From the NCBI GenBank assembly GCA_934675685.1, contig CAKURL010000006.1, positions 1 to 64,000 of the forward strand: a stretch of DNA of 64,000 bases, written 5' to 3'. The notes under the pieces were generated by a model, which did no database searches, was not told the origin of the DNA, and saw nothing but the letters and a program-made list of their open reading frames with translations. This document shows, in pieces, positions 8,543 through 16,733 of this stretch; position 1 is the stretch's first letter; the number at the start of each line of letters is the position of its first letter. Position numbers and translations under genes: made by a program. The stretch is from an uncultured Candidatus Melainabacteria bacterium (GTDB lineage: Bacteria; Cyanobacteriota; Vampirovibrionia; Gastranaerophilales; Gastranaerophilaceae).

Positions 8543-8839
8543 TTATTTCTTTAAATTTTTAAGAGAGAAAAAAGAACATATTAACACTCCTAAGCCCATA
8601 AGGGTTTGTGGAGTGATTAATTTATATTTTTTTGTTGTTAATTTATAAGTTGTTTTAGGTTTTTCTTCTTTTGCTTTGCAATAAGTGTCTAAAAGAGGCG
8701 TCGAAGAAATGTTTGGGCTTTCCAAAACTCCAACATAGGGCCTTTTTATTGGCCTTTTTTCGTTTGTGCTTGAAGAAGAGCTTGAAGAATTCAAGCTGGG
8801 TTCTGGTTGTTTTATTTTTGCCGTTGAAATATCATTCAT
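8543..8839 (-). CDS. Small Ser-rich protein with C-terminal membrane helix
   Basis: A 98-residue protein of unknown family. It has a polar N-terminal half with a run of seven Ser and a Pro/Lys-rich stretch (KRPIKRPYVGVL). A single hydrophobic segment lies at the extreme C-terminus (LMGLGVLICSFFSL), ended by KNLKK. This is a tail-anchor layout: no signal peptide and a cytoplasmic N-terminus is likely. No Shine-Dalgarno is evident and the upstream DNA is very AT-rich. Coding probability is moderate. Confidence 0.5.
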   Translation of the reverse strand: MNDISTAKIKQPEPSLNSSSSSSSTNEKRPIKRPYVGVLESPNISSTPLLDTYCKAKEEKPKTTYKLTTKKYKLITPQTLMGLGVLICSFFSLKNLKK

Positions 8840-8927
8840 ATATTTATAAAAACAAATCTTTTTAAAATATTGCTAAAAGATTTAAATTTCCAAAATAGTG
8901 GAATTTTAATAATAGATTGATGTGGTA

Positions 8928-8936
8928 TGCTATAAT
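8928..8936 (+). promoter_or_regulatory. Extended -10 promoter for the HD-domain gene
   Basis: TGCTATAAT matches the extended -10 consensus TGnTATAAT and lies about 26 bases before the start codon, with AAGAGAG as ribosome site in between. Confidence 0.55.
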
Positions 8937-8962
8937 TAAACATAATAAAAAAGAGAGCAAAA

Positions 8963-9769
8963 ATGAAATCAGCAAAAGAAATAAATTTAGAAACAAGAAT
9001 TTTAGACAAATTGAAGAATTATCCGATTTGCCTTGATTTGGTGCATTATCTTTTTGAAAACAAAGAATTAAAAGAAATGCAAGATTATGCTAATAATGTT
9101 TCGATTAAGCGTCTTGGTTTTAATGACCATGGCCCAGTCCACATGCGCCAAGTGACCAATAATTCAATTAAGATGTTAAATATTTTGCATGATTTTGATA
9201 TTCAAACTTCTCTTGAAAAAGAAGAAATGGGCTCTTTTGAAGATAGTCTTTGCGCTCTTATTTTGGCAAGTTTAATGCACGACCTTGGTATGGTGATAGG
9301 CCGCCAAGCGCACGAAGAAATGTCTGTTCTTTTAGCGACACCTTTGATAGATAAAGCGGTAGAATACCTTTTTAAAGACGACATAAGAAGAAAAGTCGTA
9401 GTAAAGTCGATGGCGCTAGAAGCGATTGTGGGGCACATGGGCTCTCATAAAATCCATTCTATCGAAGCCGGGATTATTTTAATCGCCGATGGTTGTGACA
9501 TGACAAAAGGTAGGGCAAGAATTCCTTTGGCAATTAACTCCGCTCCTCGCGTGGGCGATATTCATAAATATAGTGCAAACGCTATTACAAGGGTGCGAAT
9601 TTGCCATGGCGAAAGAAAGCCAATCAAAATTGACGTTGAAATGTCTCAAGACGTGGGCTTTTTCCAAATCGAAGAAGTGCTTTTAACAAAAGTCAATTCT
9701 TCTCCTGCAAAAGAATTCATAGAACTTTATGCAGGTTTAATCAACGAAGAACACAAATGTTATCTATAA
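8963..9769 (+). CDS. HD-domain metal-dependent phosphohydrolase
   Basis: A 268-residue HD-superfamily protein. The metal ligands can be followed in order: His in NDHGPVH (~residue 56), the HD pair in LMHDLGM (~111), further His in HEEMS and GHMGSH, and Asp in ADGCDMTKGRAR. This layout matches a family of stand-alone HD phosphohydrolases found in archaea and cyanobacteria-related bacteria. The substrate is unknown, but nucleotides or cyclic nucleotides are typical. There is no sensor or membrane domain. The ribosome site AAGAGAG precedes the ATG. It is convergent with the SNF2 gene, 16 bases away. Confidence 0.85.
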   Translation: MKSAKEINLETRILDKLKNYPICLDLVHYLFENKELKEMQDYANNVSIKRLGFNDHGPVHMRQVTNNSIKMLNILHDFDIQTSLEKEEMGSFEDSLCALILASLMHDLGMVIGRQAHEEMSVLLATPLIDKAVEYLFKDDIRRKVVVKSMALEAIVGHMGSHKIHSIEAGIILIADGCDMTKGRARIPLAINSAPRVGDIHKYSANAITRVRICHGERKPIKIDVEMSQDVGFFQIEEVLLTKVNSSPAKEFIELYAGLINEEHKCYL

Positions 9770-9785
9770 TTTTTTAAATTATTTT

Positions 9786-12674
9786 CTAAGCAAGCGAGAA
9801 GATTTCATAGATTTCGTCGTCAGTAAGCTCTGTGATTGTCTTTTCGCCTTCAAAGACTGCTGCGTTTGCAAGCTCTCTTTTGTCTTTGATGATTTTGTCG
9901 ATTTTTTCTTCGAAAGTCGACAATGTGATAAATCTATGAATCATTACATTTTTGTCTTGCCCGATACGATAGGTTCTGTCTGTCGCTTGGTCTTCTACGG
10001 CAGGGTTCCACCAAAGGTCATAATGCACAACGTTTGAAGCCGAAGTAAGGTTCAAGCCCAAGCCCCCAGCTTTCAAAGACAAAATCATGATCTTTTCTTT
10101 GATGTCTTCTTGGAATTTTTTAATCGTTTCTTCTCTTTGTTTAACGTTCAAGCTGCCATGGAAAAACAAAGGAGTCATATTAAATTCTTCTGCTATTATG
10201 TGCTCTAAAATGTTGCCCATCTCTTTATATTGCGTGAACACGAGCACTTTTTCGTCGTTTTCTAAAATGCTTTTTAAGATATCAACGAGCTTTTGTGTTT
10301 TCCCTGAAACGTTTGCTGACATGTCCCCGTGCTTTAGGTAGTGGTATGGGTGGTTGCAGACTTGTTTTAAATTTGTGATTAATTTAAAGATAGCGCCACG
10401 TCTGTTCATCTTCGAATCGGATTTTGAAATAGATTCCATAGATTGTTTCAAAATTCTTTCATAAAGCGCAACTTGCGATTTTGTGAGGTAACAATAATCG
10501 TCCAAAACAACTTTTTCAGGCAAATCTGAGATGATTGTTTTATCTGTTTTTAGCCTTCTTAGCATAAATGGGCTGATTGCTTTTTTGAGCTTAGTTGCTC
10601 GAGTGAGCTCCTTAAAGCGCTCGATTGGGATTGAATAATTTTTTGAAAAATCGACCAAAGAGCCCAAGTAGCCTTTATTTATAAAGTCAAAAATTGACCA
10701 CAATTCAGACAACCTGTTTTCAACAGGAGTACCTGTCATCGCGACTTTCATAGAAGCTTTTATCGCTTTTATAGCTTGCGTTTGAGAAGTCGATGGGTTT
10801 TTGATGTTTTGAGCTTCGTCTATGATTAACAAATCCCAATTTGTTTTTTTGAATTTTTCAAGATCAATTCTTAAAATTGCATAAGTCGTCAAAATTACGT
10901 CGCAATTTGTTGAAAATTCGCGGTTGAAGCCATGGTAAACTAAAGTCTTTAAGCTTGGGGCGAATGTGTTCATTTCGCTTTTCCAGTTGCCCATAAGAGT
11001 AGTTGGGCAAACAACCAAGACAGGCTGTTTTAATTTCTTTTCTTCTTTTAATTTCAAAATCAAGCTGATAACTTGAATTGTTTTACCAAGCCCCATGTCG
11101 TCTGCGATACAGCAGCCAAAGCCTTTGTTGATGTTTGTATAAAGCCATCTGAAGCCGATTTCTTGATATGCTCTTAGTGTTCCATTTAGGTCTTTTGGAA
11201 GAGTGATTTCTTCGATTTTTGTGAAGTCGGAAATGACTTTTGCAAAAGCTTCGTCGTAATCAAAATCATATTCGTCGATTTTGCCTGAAAGTGCATTATG
11301 CAAAAGCTGCATTTTGTTCACGGTTAAATTTGGCTGTTTTTCCAATTTTAAAAGAAGTTTTTCTGTTTCTTCTTTGTCGATTAAGATATATTTTTCTTTG
11401 TATTTAATAAGCCCTTGAGAATCTTTAGCGAGTTTTTTAAATTCTTCTGCTGAAATCTTTTCTCCGTCTCCAAGCGCGATTTCCACCTTGAAATCCATAA
11501 TCTCATCAAGAGAGATAGTAGAGCCTGTTGGGTTTGCAAGAAGGTCTTTGATATCTTGAAGGCGTTTTTCTTTGATTGTCGCGTTGATTGAAGCTCTTGG
11601 AATGATGACATTATCCATGCCTTCAGGAAGGTTCACTTCCATGCCTGCTTGGGATAAATAATATGAAATTTGAGTGATGAGCTTATACATGCCTGATAAA
11701 TCAAGTTCCATTGTGACATCTTCTAGGTCTTCAATGTATTTTGTAGCCCAATTTATTTGTTTTTCGATTATGACTTTTTCTTCGTCTGTTAGTTTTTCGA
11801 GGTCAAAGACTTCGCCTGTGGTTTTATTTTTGGCTAAAATTCTAAGCAAGAATTTTTCTTCGTTTAGCTTTTCAATGTTGAAAACAGGAATGACTTCATA
11901 GCTTCCAAGGCTCATTTCGTCAAACCAAGTCTGAATATCAGAAGCTAAGTCGTTGCCTTTTGAAATTCTTTTTTGAAGATTGTTCTTAACCAGAAAAACT
12001 GCCGCTTTTAAGTCTTTGAAGCGATAATGTTTAACGCCCAAGAATGTGAAAATTAAATAGTTTAAATATCTTTCGATTAATTTTTTGGTTGTTTCTTTGT
12101 CGAGAAAATCATTTTCCAACATTTGCGTATAGGCTTTAATAAAGTCTTTGTTGTGCAAATATGGTTCATAATAGATGCTGAATGTGTCTTTTCTGAAGTT
12201 CACAGAAGGGATAAAATGAAGCTTTTCCACTGTTTTTTTTACGAATTGGAAAAGATTAAAATAAAATCTGTAATCTTCGCTACAATCTGATAAATCAAGG
12301 CTTTCGTCGACTCCTGTAAAATATTCAAAGAACATATTGAGGTTGATTTTATATCCGTAGTCTTCTCCTCGATATTCAGGGCGAAGGCGATATAGGGAGC
12401 CTTTTTGTTTTAAATAATATTCAAAGTTATAAGGAGGCGTGATGAAGATATAGATGTCGTTTGGCGTAGAATTGTCAAAGACAATCTTGGTCTGCCTCAA
12501 GATTGGGTTTTTCGTGTCGAATGTGTCTGCAAATTCTTCTTCGATTAATTCATAAATCAAAGATAAAGTATATCTAAAATCTTTGTTTTTTTGCGAATAA
12601 GGATTTTGGTCCAAATTCAACAATAACTTCTCTACGTCGTTTTTCTTAAAACTTAAATTATATTCTTTGTCCAT
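9786..12674 (-). CDS. SNF2/HepA-family DNA-dependent ATPase (helicase)
   Basis: A 962-residue Swi2/Snf2 ATPase. The N-terminal ~480 residues are divergent and include an SNF2-associated region. The motor follows: Walker A in DDMGLGKTIQ (~residue 525), DEAQ Walker B in LLIIDEAQNIKN (~618), motif III MTGTPVENRLSELWS, and the C-terminal RecA-like lobe with GSLNVKQREE, LKAGGLGLNL and DQATDRTYRIGQ. Bacterial members remodel RNA polymerase or DNA complexes; the exact role here is unknown. The start MDKEYNL has no Shine-Dalgarno. A TAAAAT hexamer ends exactly six bases before the ATG, suggesting a leaderless mRNA. Confidence 0.92.
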   Translation of the reverse strand: MDKEYNLSFKKNDVEKLLLNLDQNPYSQKNKDFRYTLSLIYELIEEEFADTFDTKNPILRQTKIVFDNSTPNDIYIFITPPYNFEYYLKQKGSLYRLRPEYRGEDYGYKINLNMFFEYFTGVDESLDLSDCSEDYRFYFNLFQFVKKTVEKLHFIPSVNFRKDTFSIYYEPYLHNKDFIKAYTQMLENDFLDKETTKKLIERYLNYLIFTFLGVKHYRFKDLKAAVFLVKNNLQKRISKGNDLASDIQTWFDEMSLGSYEVIPVFNIEKLNEEKFLLRILAKNKTTGEVFDLEKLTDEEKVIIEKQINWATKYIEDLEDVTMELDLSGMYKLITQISYYLSQAGMEVNLPEGMDNVIIPRASINATIKEKRLQDIKDLLANPTGSTISLDEIMDFKVEIALGDGEKISAEEFKKLAKDSQGLIKYKEKYILIDKEETEKLLLKLEKQPNLTVNKMQLLHNALSGKIDEYDFDYDEAFAKVISDFTKIEEITLPKDLNGTLRAYQEIGFRWLYTNINKGFGCCIADDMGLGKTIQVISLILKLKEEKKLKQPVLVVCPTTLMGNWKSEMNTFAPSLKTLVYHGFNREFSTNCDVILTTYAILRIDLEKFKKTNWDLLIIDEAQNIKNPSTSQTQAIKAIKASMKVAMTGTPVENRLSELWSIFDFINKGYLGSLVDFSKNYSIPIERFKELTRATKLKKAISPFMLRRLKTDKTIISDLPEKVVLDDYCYLTKSQVALYERILKQSMESISKSDSKMNRRGAIFKLITNLKQVCNHPYHYLKHGDMSANVSGKTQKLVDILKSILENDEKVLVFTQYKEMGNILEHIIAEEFNMTPLFFHGSLNVKQREETIKKFQEDIKEKIMILSLKAGGLGLNLTSASNVVHYDLWWNPAVEDQATDRTYRIGQDKNVMIHRFITLSTFEEKIDKIIKDKRELANAAVFEGEKTITELTDDEIYEIFSLA

Positions 12675-12686
12675 TAGATAATTTTA
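12672..12686 (-). promoter_or_regulatory. Leaderless-type -10 element of the SNF2 gene
   Basis: TAAAAT (12681-12686), six bases, then ATG. The hexamer occupies -12 to -7 relative to the start codon, so the expected transcription start is the A of the ATG. No Shine-Dalgarno is present. The -35 element is weak. Confidence 0.5.
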
Positions 12687-12753
12687 TTATAAAGCCAAAT
12701 AAAATTAAAGATGTTTTTTAAAATTAATTAGTTTAGAGGAAAACCATTTTCCT

Positions 12754-14190
12754 TTATTTTCTACTATTTTTATCATTTTCTTTTTGGGCAAATTTTTCCA
12801 TAATAAAATATTGAACTTTTGGAATAATTATTCCTAAAGCAAACGAGCTCAATATTGTCGCAATTGCGTAGTTTATAAAGTTGTTTCTTGTGTTTTTCTT
12901 TGCGAAGCTTTGGAGTTTTGAGGGCAAATCTTTTTCTTCTATGTTTTCTTTTTTTAAAAATTCAACAATTTTATCTGAAAAGTCGCTTAATGATTTTCTT
13001 TGTTTTTCCAAGAAATCTTTTGAGACATATCTTCTTTTGTCGTCGCTTTTCCCTTTTGTGATTTTTGCCATTGTTTCTTTTAAAAACCTTGGCTCAGCCA
13101 CCCAAGAAGGGTTCAAAACGTCATAAGCTTCTTGTTTGCTCAAGACTCCTTGTCCTTCAAAAATAGGCTGAAGCTTTGCCATATCAAGGGCTTTGTCCTT
13201 TAAATGCGCATAATAATTTATAAAATCTTCTGTTTTTATTGTGCCATTTTTTTGGTTTGCAAAAATCAAATCAATATTCTTTTTGTCCACTATATCCAAT
13301 TCTTGGCTCAAATTTTTAATAATGTCTTCTTTTGTGGCTCCATTTTTTATTTTTTCTTCAATTAATCCCAAAACTGCCTCTTGGGCTTTTGGGTCGATAT
13401 TTGTGCTTTTTGAAAATGGCGATTTATTTAAGACCTTTACGATGTCTTTTGTTGCTCGAAGGTAGAAATAAATAGAAGAGATGTCTCTAAAAAGTCCGCC
13501 TATTTTTTCTTTTTTGTTTCTTGCGTTTTTAAATCTTCCAGAAACCACACCTAAGTCCGTGATAAAAAGCCTTGCTGTAGAGTTGTTTTCAAGAATATGC
13601 GCGAAGGTATCGAGCTTCGATTTAAAGCTTAAATTTTCTTTTTTCTTGTTTTTATTTGTATTTTTTTGAAATTCTTCAAAGCTTGGCGCTTTTAATGGAA
13701 TTTCTTTTTTTTCTTTTGAATCATTTTTGTTTGAAAAATGAGAAGAAATTTTATAGTTTATCTTAGGCAAAATAAACCCGATAAAATATGTCGCAAACGC
13801 AGTCGTTGCAATCATATTCAGAGTTTTAAAATTGGCTATTTTTGGGTCAATTTTGTTGTTTTTGATTGGATTTCTTAAAGCGTCAAATCCGACGTCAAAA
13901 TTCAAATCCGCCCCTTTTAAAAAAGGGCGAGCCAAGGTTTCAACTGTTTTTTGAAGGAATTGGACTCCGTAAACCCAGATGATGGCACTTGCTCCTTGCT
14001 CCACAAAGCGCTCTACGGCAGCTTTTTTGCCTAAAGCCTTATTTGCTTCATAAGTTCTTCCTAAAGTCACCCCAGACTCAATCAAAAGCGTGGGCAGCGT
14101 GGCATTTTTGTCATAAAATTGCCCTAGAGGTTTTGAAAAAGGGTCATTAGACTTGAAGTTGAAGTTGTTATTTTTTTGACCTATGCGCAT
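12754..14190 (-). CDS. Hypothetical membrane protein made of two diverged repeats
   Basis: A protein of about 478 residues with no known family. The likely start is MRIGQKNNNFNFKSND (14190), carrying an SFKG-like NFNFKS motif; 16 further upstream codons are possible but less likely. Two halves resemble each other: LLIESGVTLGRTYEA matches LFITDLGVVSGRFKNA, and FATYFIGFILPKINYKI matches FALGIIIPKVQYFIMEKF. The hydrophobic stretches (~75-95, ~135-155 and near the C-terminus) suggest membrane insertion. A Lys/Asn-rich linker and a helical middle (LGLIEEKIKNGATKEDI, an EF-hand-like QELDIVDKKNIDLI region) separate them. Codon use is as in its neighbours. Confidence 0.75.
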   Translation of the reverse strand: MRIGQKNNNFNFKSNDPFSKPLGQFYDKNATLPTLLIESGVTLGRTYEANKALGKKAAVERFVEQGASAIIWVYGVQFLQKTVETLARPFLKGADLNFDVGFDALRNPIKNNKIDPKIANFKTLNMIATTAFATYFIGFILPKINYKISSHFSNKNDSKEKKEIPLKAPSFEEFQKNTNKNKKKENLSFKSKLDTFAHILENNSTARLFITDLGVVSGRFKNARNKKEKIGGLFRDISSIYFYLRATKDIVKVLNKSPFSKSTNIDPKAQEAVLGLIEEKIKNGATKEDIIKNLSQELDIVDKKNIDLIFANQKNGTIKTEDFINYYAHLKDKALDMAKLQPIFEGQGVLSKQEAYDVLNPSWVAEPRFLKETMAKITKGKSDDKRRYVSKDFLEKQRKSLSDFSDKIVEFLKKENIEEKDLPSKLQSFAKKNTRNNFINYAIATILSSFALGIIIPKVQYFIMEKFAQKENDKNSRK

Positions 14191-14256
14191 AACACTATAT
14201 CTAAAACATGAAAAAAATTTTTGTTGTCTAAAAAACAATAAAAAGGCAATAAAAAA

Positions 14257-14329
14257 TGCGTCTGGCGCGATTCGAACGCGCGACCTATCCCTTAAAAGGG
14301 GAGTGCTCTACCTGCTGAGCTACAGACGC
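14257..14329 (-). tRNA. tRNA-Lys (anticodon UUU)
   Basis: A complete 73-base cloverleaf. The acceptor GCGTCTG pairs with CAGACGC, the D stem is GCTC/GAGC, the anticodon loop is CTTTTAA with anticodon TTT, and the T arm is GCGCG-TTCGAAT-CGCGC. The anticodon stem has one terminal C-T mismatch. CCA is not encoded: the discriminator A is followed by a T-rich run that may terminate transcription before the downstream membrane-protein gene. Confidence 0.95.
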
Positions 14330-14548
14330 ATACTGTCAATATTATTAAATTTTCGAGTGTTTGCGAGCCATTTCCGACTGCTTTATTAATATAACAAGAA
14401 CATTTTTTTTAGTCAAACGTTTTTTTACATATTTTAATAAATTTTTTAATTTTTCCAAAAAAATCCCCGAAAAGCATTGCCCTAAATGGCTAATAAATTA
14501 TTTATCTTAAAGGTTTAAGATAGAAATATAGTTTTTGAAAGGTTTGAT

Positions 14549-15148
14549 ATGAAAAAAATACTATTTTCCTTTTTAGCTTTATCCTTCTTATCTTCAATAT
14601 CATTGCCTTCATTTGCCGCTTGCCCTTGCCAAACCACAAACAAATGCAGCCAAAAAGTCGAATGTGAAAATGTTTCTCCTCAATGCGAACAAAGAAATGT
14701 TTTAAACAAGTGCGACAAATGCCTCGATTTAGAAGATGACGAATATTTTAGCTATAACCAATGCTTCTTCGATAAGCAATTCAAAAAGCTCAAAAGAGAG
14801 CTTTGTTTGACAAAACACCAAGAATGTACTTTGGATTCTTTGTATAAAACATTTAAAAATGACATGGAATGTTTCCAAAACAAATATAAAGCAGAGAAAA
14901 ACAAGCTTCTTGAGATGATTAATTGCAACTCTGATTGCCAAAAAGAACAAATCGAAGTCGTGAAAGATTTAAGAAAAGACATTAAAAACAGATGTAAACA
15001 ATTTAAAAAAGACGTAAAAAGTGTGCTTTGTAAAAATCAATACTCTGACTTTAGAAAAGTGACAAGACAAGAAAAGAAAAAAATGAAAAAAATTGTTAAA
15101 TATGGCGCAATCTATAAGCTCCCTTGTAACAATTGTTGTGAAAAATAA
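14549..15148 (+). CDS. Cys-rich exported protein, possibly Spy/CpxP-like
   Basis: A 199-residue protein with a Sec signal peptide (cleavage after PSFA, residue ~23). The mature part has 18 cysteines, many paired or spaced (ACPCQ, CDKC, NCNSDC, PCNNCC), and is strongly basic and helical. Two LTxxQ-like segments (LCLTKHQECTL near residue 90 and LCKNQYSDF near 155) and long helices recall the Spy/CpxP periplasmic chaperone/metal-stress family, but the Cys content is unusual. Disulfide bonding or metal binding is inferred. GAAAGG precedes the ATG, and a terminator hairpin follows. Confidence 0.8.
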   Translation: MKKILFSFLALSFLSSISLPSFAACPCQTTNKCSQKVECENVSPQCEQRNVLNKCDKCLDLEDDEYFSYNQCFFDKQFKKLKRELCLTKHQECTLDSLYKTFKNDMECFQNKYKAEKNKLLEMINCNSDCQKEQIEVVKDLRKDIKNRCKQFKKDVKSVLCKNQYSDFRKVTRQEKKKMKKIVKYGAIYKLPCNNCCEK

Positions 15149-15154
15149 TTTTTT

Positions 15155-15180
15155 AAAGCTCCCTAAATTTGGGAGCTTTG
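15155..15180 (+). terminator. Terminator hairpin between the Cys-rich gene and pgeF
   Basis: A 9-bp perfect stem (AAAGCTCCC with GGGAGCTTT) and a seven-base loop. The following sequence is T-rich but interrupted. The pgeF promoter begins immediately after it. Confidence 0.75.
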
Positions 15181-15183
15181 TTG

Positions 15184-15198
15184 TATAATTTTATTATG
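15184..15198 (+). promoter_or_regulatory. Leaderless-type -10 element of pgeF
   Basis: TATAAT (15184-15189), TTTATT, then ATG at 15196. The spacing places the transcription start on the start codon. No Shine-Dalgarno is present. Confidence 0.65.
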
Positions 15199-15891
15199 TA
15201 TAAAATTAAAAAAATAGCTGGAAAAACCGTTTTTTATAGCGATATTGCTCCTTTTGAGCATTTTTTCTCTTCAAGAGAAATCCCTCTAAAAGATAATGAA
15301 GAAAATCAAAAAATAGTAGCAAAATATTTAAATATCAAAAAAGAAAACCTAATTTCCCCAAACCAAACGCATAGCGACAATGTCGAGTTTTTAACGGAAG
15401 AAAAAAAATCTTATCCAAATTGCGACGCTTTGATTTTGGATATTAAAGACTATGCGATTTTTCTAAATTTCGCAGATTGCACCCCTTTAATTTTTTATGA
15501 TTTAAAAAATAAAATTGGAGCAATTGCCCACGCAGGCTGGCGAGGAACTGCCTCAAAAATCGGCCCTAAAACATTTTTAAAAATGAAAGAAAAATATAAT
15601 TCAAACCCAAAAGATATTGTGGCTTTAATTGGACCTTGTATTTCTTTTAAGCATTTTGAGACTTACCCCGAAGCGCTTTTTGCTCTTAAAAATAGTGTCC
15701 AAAACCAAGAAGGTTTGTTTTTTGAAAATTATGCAGATTTAAAAGGGATAAATAAAAGGCAGCTTGAAGAATTGGGCATAGAAAAAATAGACGTTTGTCC
15801 ATATTGCACAATAGAAGACAACGACAAATTCTTTTCTTATAGAAAAGAAAACAAGACTCCTTTTCGCCATAGCGCAGTTTTGAAATTGTAA
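15196..15891 (+). CDS. pgeF: Peptidoglycan editing factor / laccase-domain (YfiH) protein
   Basis: A 231-residue YfiH-family protein. Family members remove misincorporated L-Ser from UDP-MurNAc-peptides and have also been described as purine nucleosidases/laccases. The metal-binding signatures are NQTHSDNV, CDALILD, FADCTPLIFYD, HAGWRGTASKI and IGPCISFKHFE. The start at MYKIKKIAGK was chosen over nine upstream codons because TATAAT lies six bases before this ATG and no ribosome site exists for either start. Confidence 0.92.
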   Translation: MYKIKKIAGKTVFYSDIAPFEHFFSSREIPLKDNEENQKIVAKYLNIKKENLISPNQTHSDNVEFLTEEKKSYPNCDALILDIKDYAIFLNFADCTPLIFYDLKNKIGAIAHAGWRGTASKIGPKTFLKMKEKYNSNPKDIVALIGPCISFKHFETYPEALFALKNSVQNQEGLFFENYADLKGINKRQLEELGIEKIDVCPYCTIEDNDKFFSYRKENKTPFRHSAVLKL

Positions 15892-15899
15892 AAAGCTAT

Positions 15900-16607
15900 T
15901 TATTTCATCAAATCAAGCATATCTTGAATAGCTTTTTCAATTCCCACAAAAATGGCCCTTGAGATAATGCTATGGCCAATATTTAATTCGCTCAATCCTT
16001 TGATTTCTTTCATCAGATAAACGTTTTGATAGTTTAAGCCGTGGCCTGCGTTCACTTTTAAGCCTATTTCTTGAGCATAAGAAGCGCCATTTTTCAATTT
16101 TTCAAATTCTTCTTTATAGTTTCCTTTTTCAAAAGCGTTTGAAAAAGAACCTGTGTGCATTTCTATGTAATCTGCCCCGATTTCTCTGCTGGCTTTGATT
16201 TGCTCTTTGTCTGGGTCTATAAACATACTAACTAAAATCCCTTTTTCTTTTAAGGGTTTTAGATATTCTTTTAAATAATCAATTTTAGAAACAACGTCTA
16301 AGCCGCCTTCTGTTGTGATTTCTTGCCTTCTTTCAGGAACAAGGCAAACGCTATATGGCAAAAGGTCGAGCGCGATTTTTTGGATTTCTTCTGTCGCCGC
16401 CATTTCCATGTTTATTTTTGCCCCAAGAGCTTTGACGTCATATAAATCTTGGTCTTTAATGTGGCGCCTGTCTTCTCTTAAATGCATTGTAAGCGCTAAT
16501 ATGTCTTTTTTTAATGCAAGCTTTGCGATTTCCACAACAGATGGCTCAAAGCCTCCTCTTGCGTTTCTTAAAGTTGCAACGTGGTCTATATTTACTCCTA
16601 ATTTCAT
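15900..16607 (-). CDS. pdxJ: Pyridoxine 5'-phosphate synthase
   Basis: PdxJ condenses 1-deoxyxylulose 5-phosphate with 3-amino-2-oxopropyl phosphate to form pyridoxine 5'-phosphate in the DXP-dependent vitamin B6 route. The 235-residue TIM barrel shows KLGVNIDHVATLRNARGG at the start, ILALTMHLREDRRHI, SVCLVPERRQEITTEGGLD, DYIEMHTGSFSNAF and VNAGHGLNYQNV. The start MKLGVNIDH at 16607 has no Shine-Dalgarno; TATATT lies six bases upstream. Eight upstream codons are possible but unlikely. It is convergent with pgeF. Confidence 0.95.
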   Translation of the reverse strand: MKLGVNIDHVATLRNARGGFEPSVVEIAKLALKKDILALTMHLREDRRHIKDQDLYDVKALGAKINMEMAATEEIQKIALDLLPYSVCLVPERRQEITTEGGLDVVSKIDYLKEYLKPLKEKGILVSMFIDPDKEQIKASREIGADYIEMHTGSFSNAFEKGNYKEEFEKLKNGASYAQEIGLKVNAGHGLNYQNVYLMKEIKGLSELNIGHSIISRAIFVGIEKAIQDMLDLMK

Positions 16608-16619
16608 AATAAAAATATA
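16605..16619 (-). promoter_or_regulatory. Leaderless-type -10 element of pdxJ
   Basis: TATATT (16614-16619 on the minus strand), TTTATT, then ATG. The spacer is identical to that of pgeF. No Shine-Dalgarno is present. Confidence 0.6.
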
Positions 16620-16733
16620 CACCAAAAACAAAAATAAATTAAAATATTAACAAAATTTACATAAAAATTATAAAATTTAATGTTTGTATTATAATTTTAG
16701 TAAATTAGTGTAAAGTCAAATAGGTAGATAAAT

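Noticed and set aside
14183..14389. A small + strand frame across tRNA-Lys
   Set aside because: It overlaps the complete tRNA and is a shadow of it.
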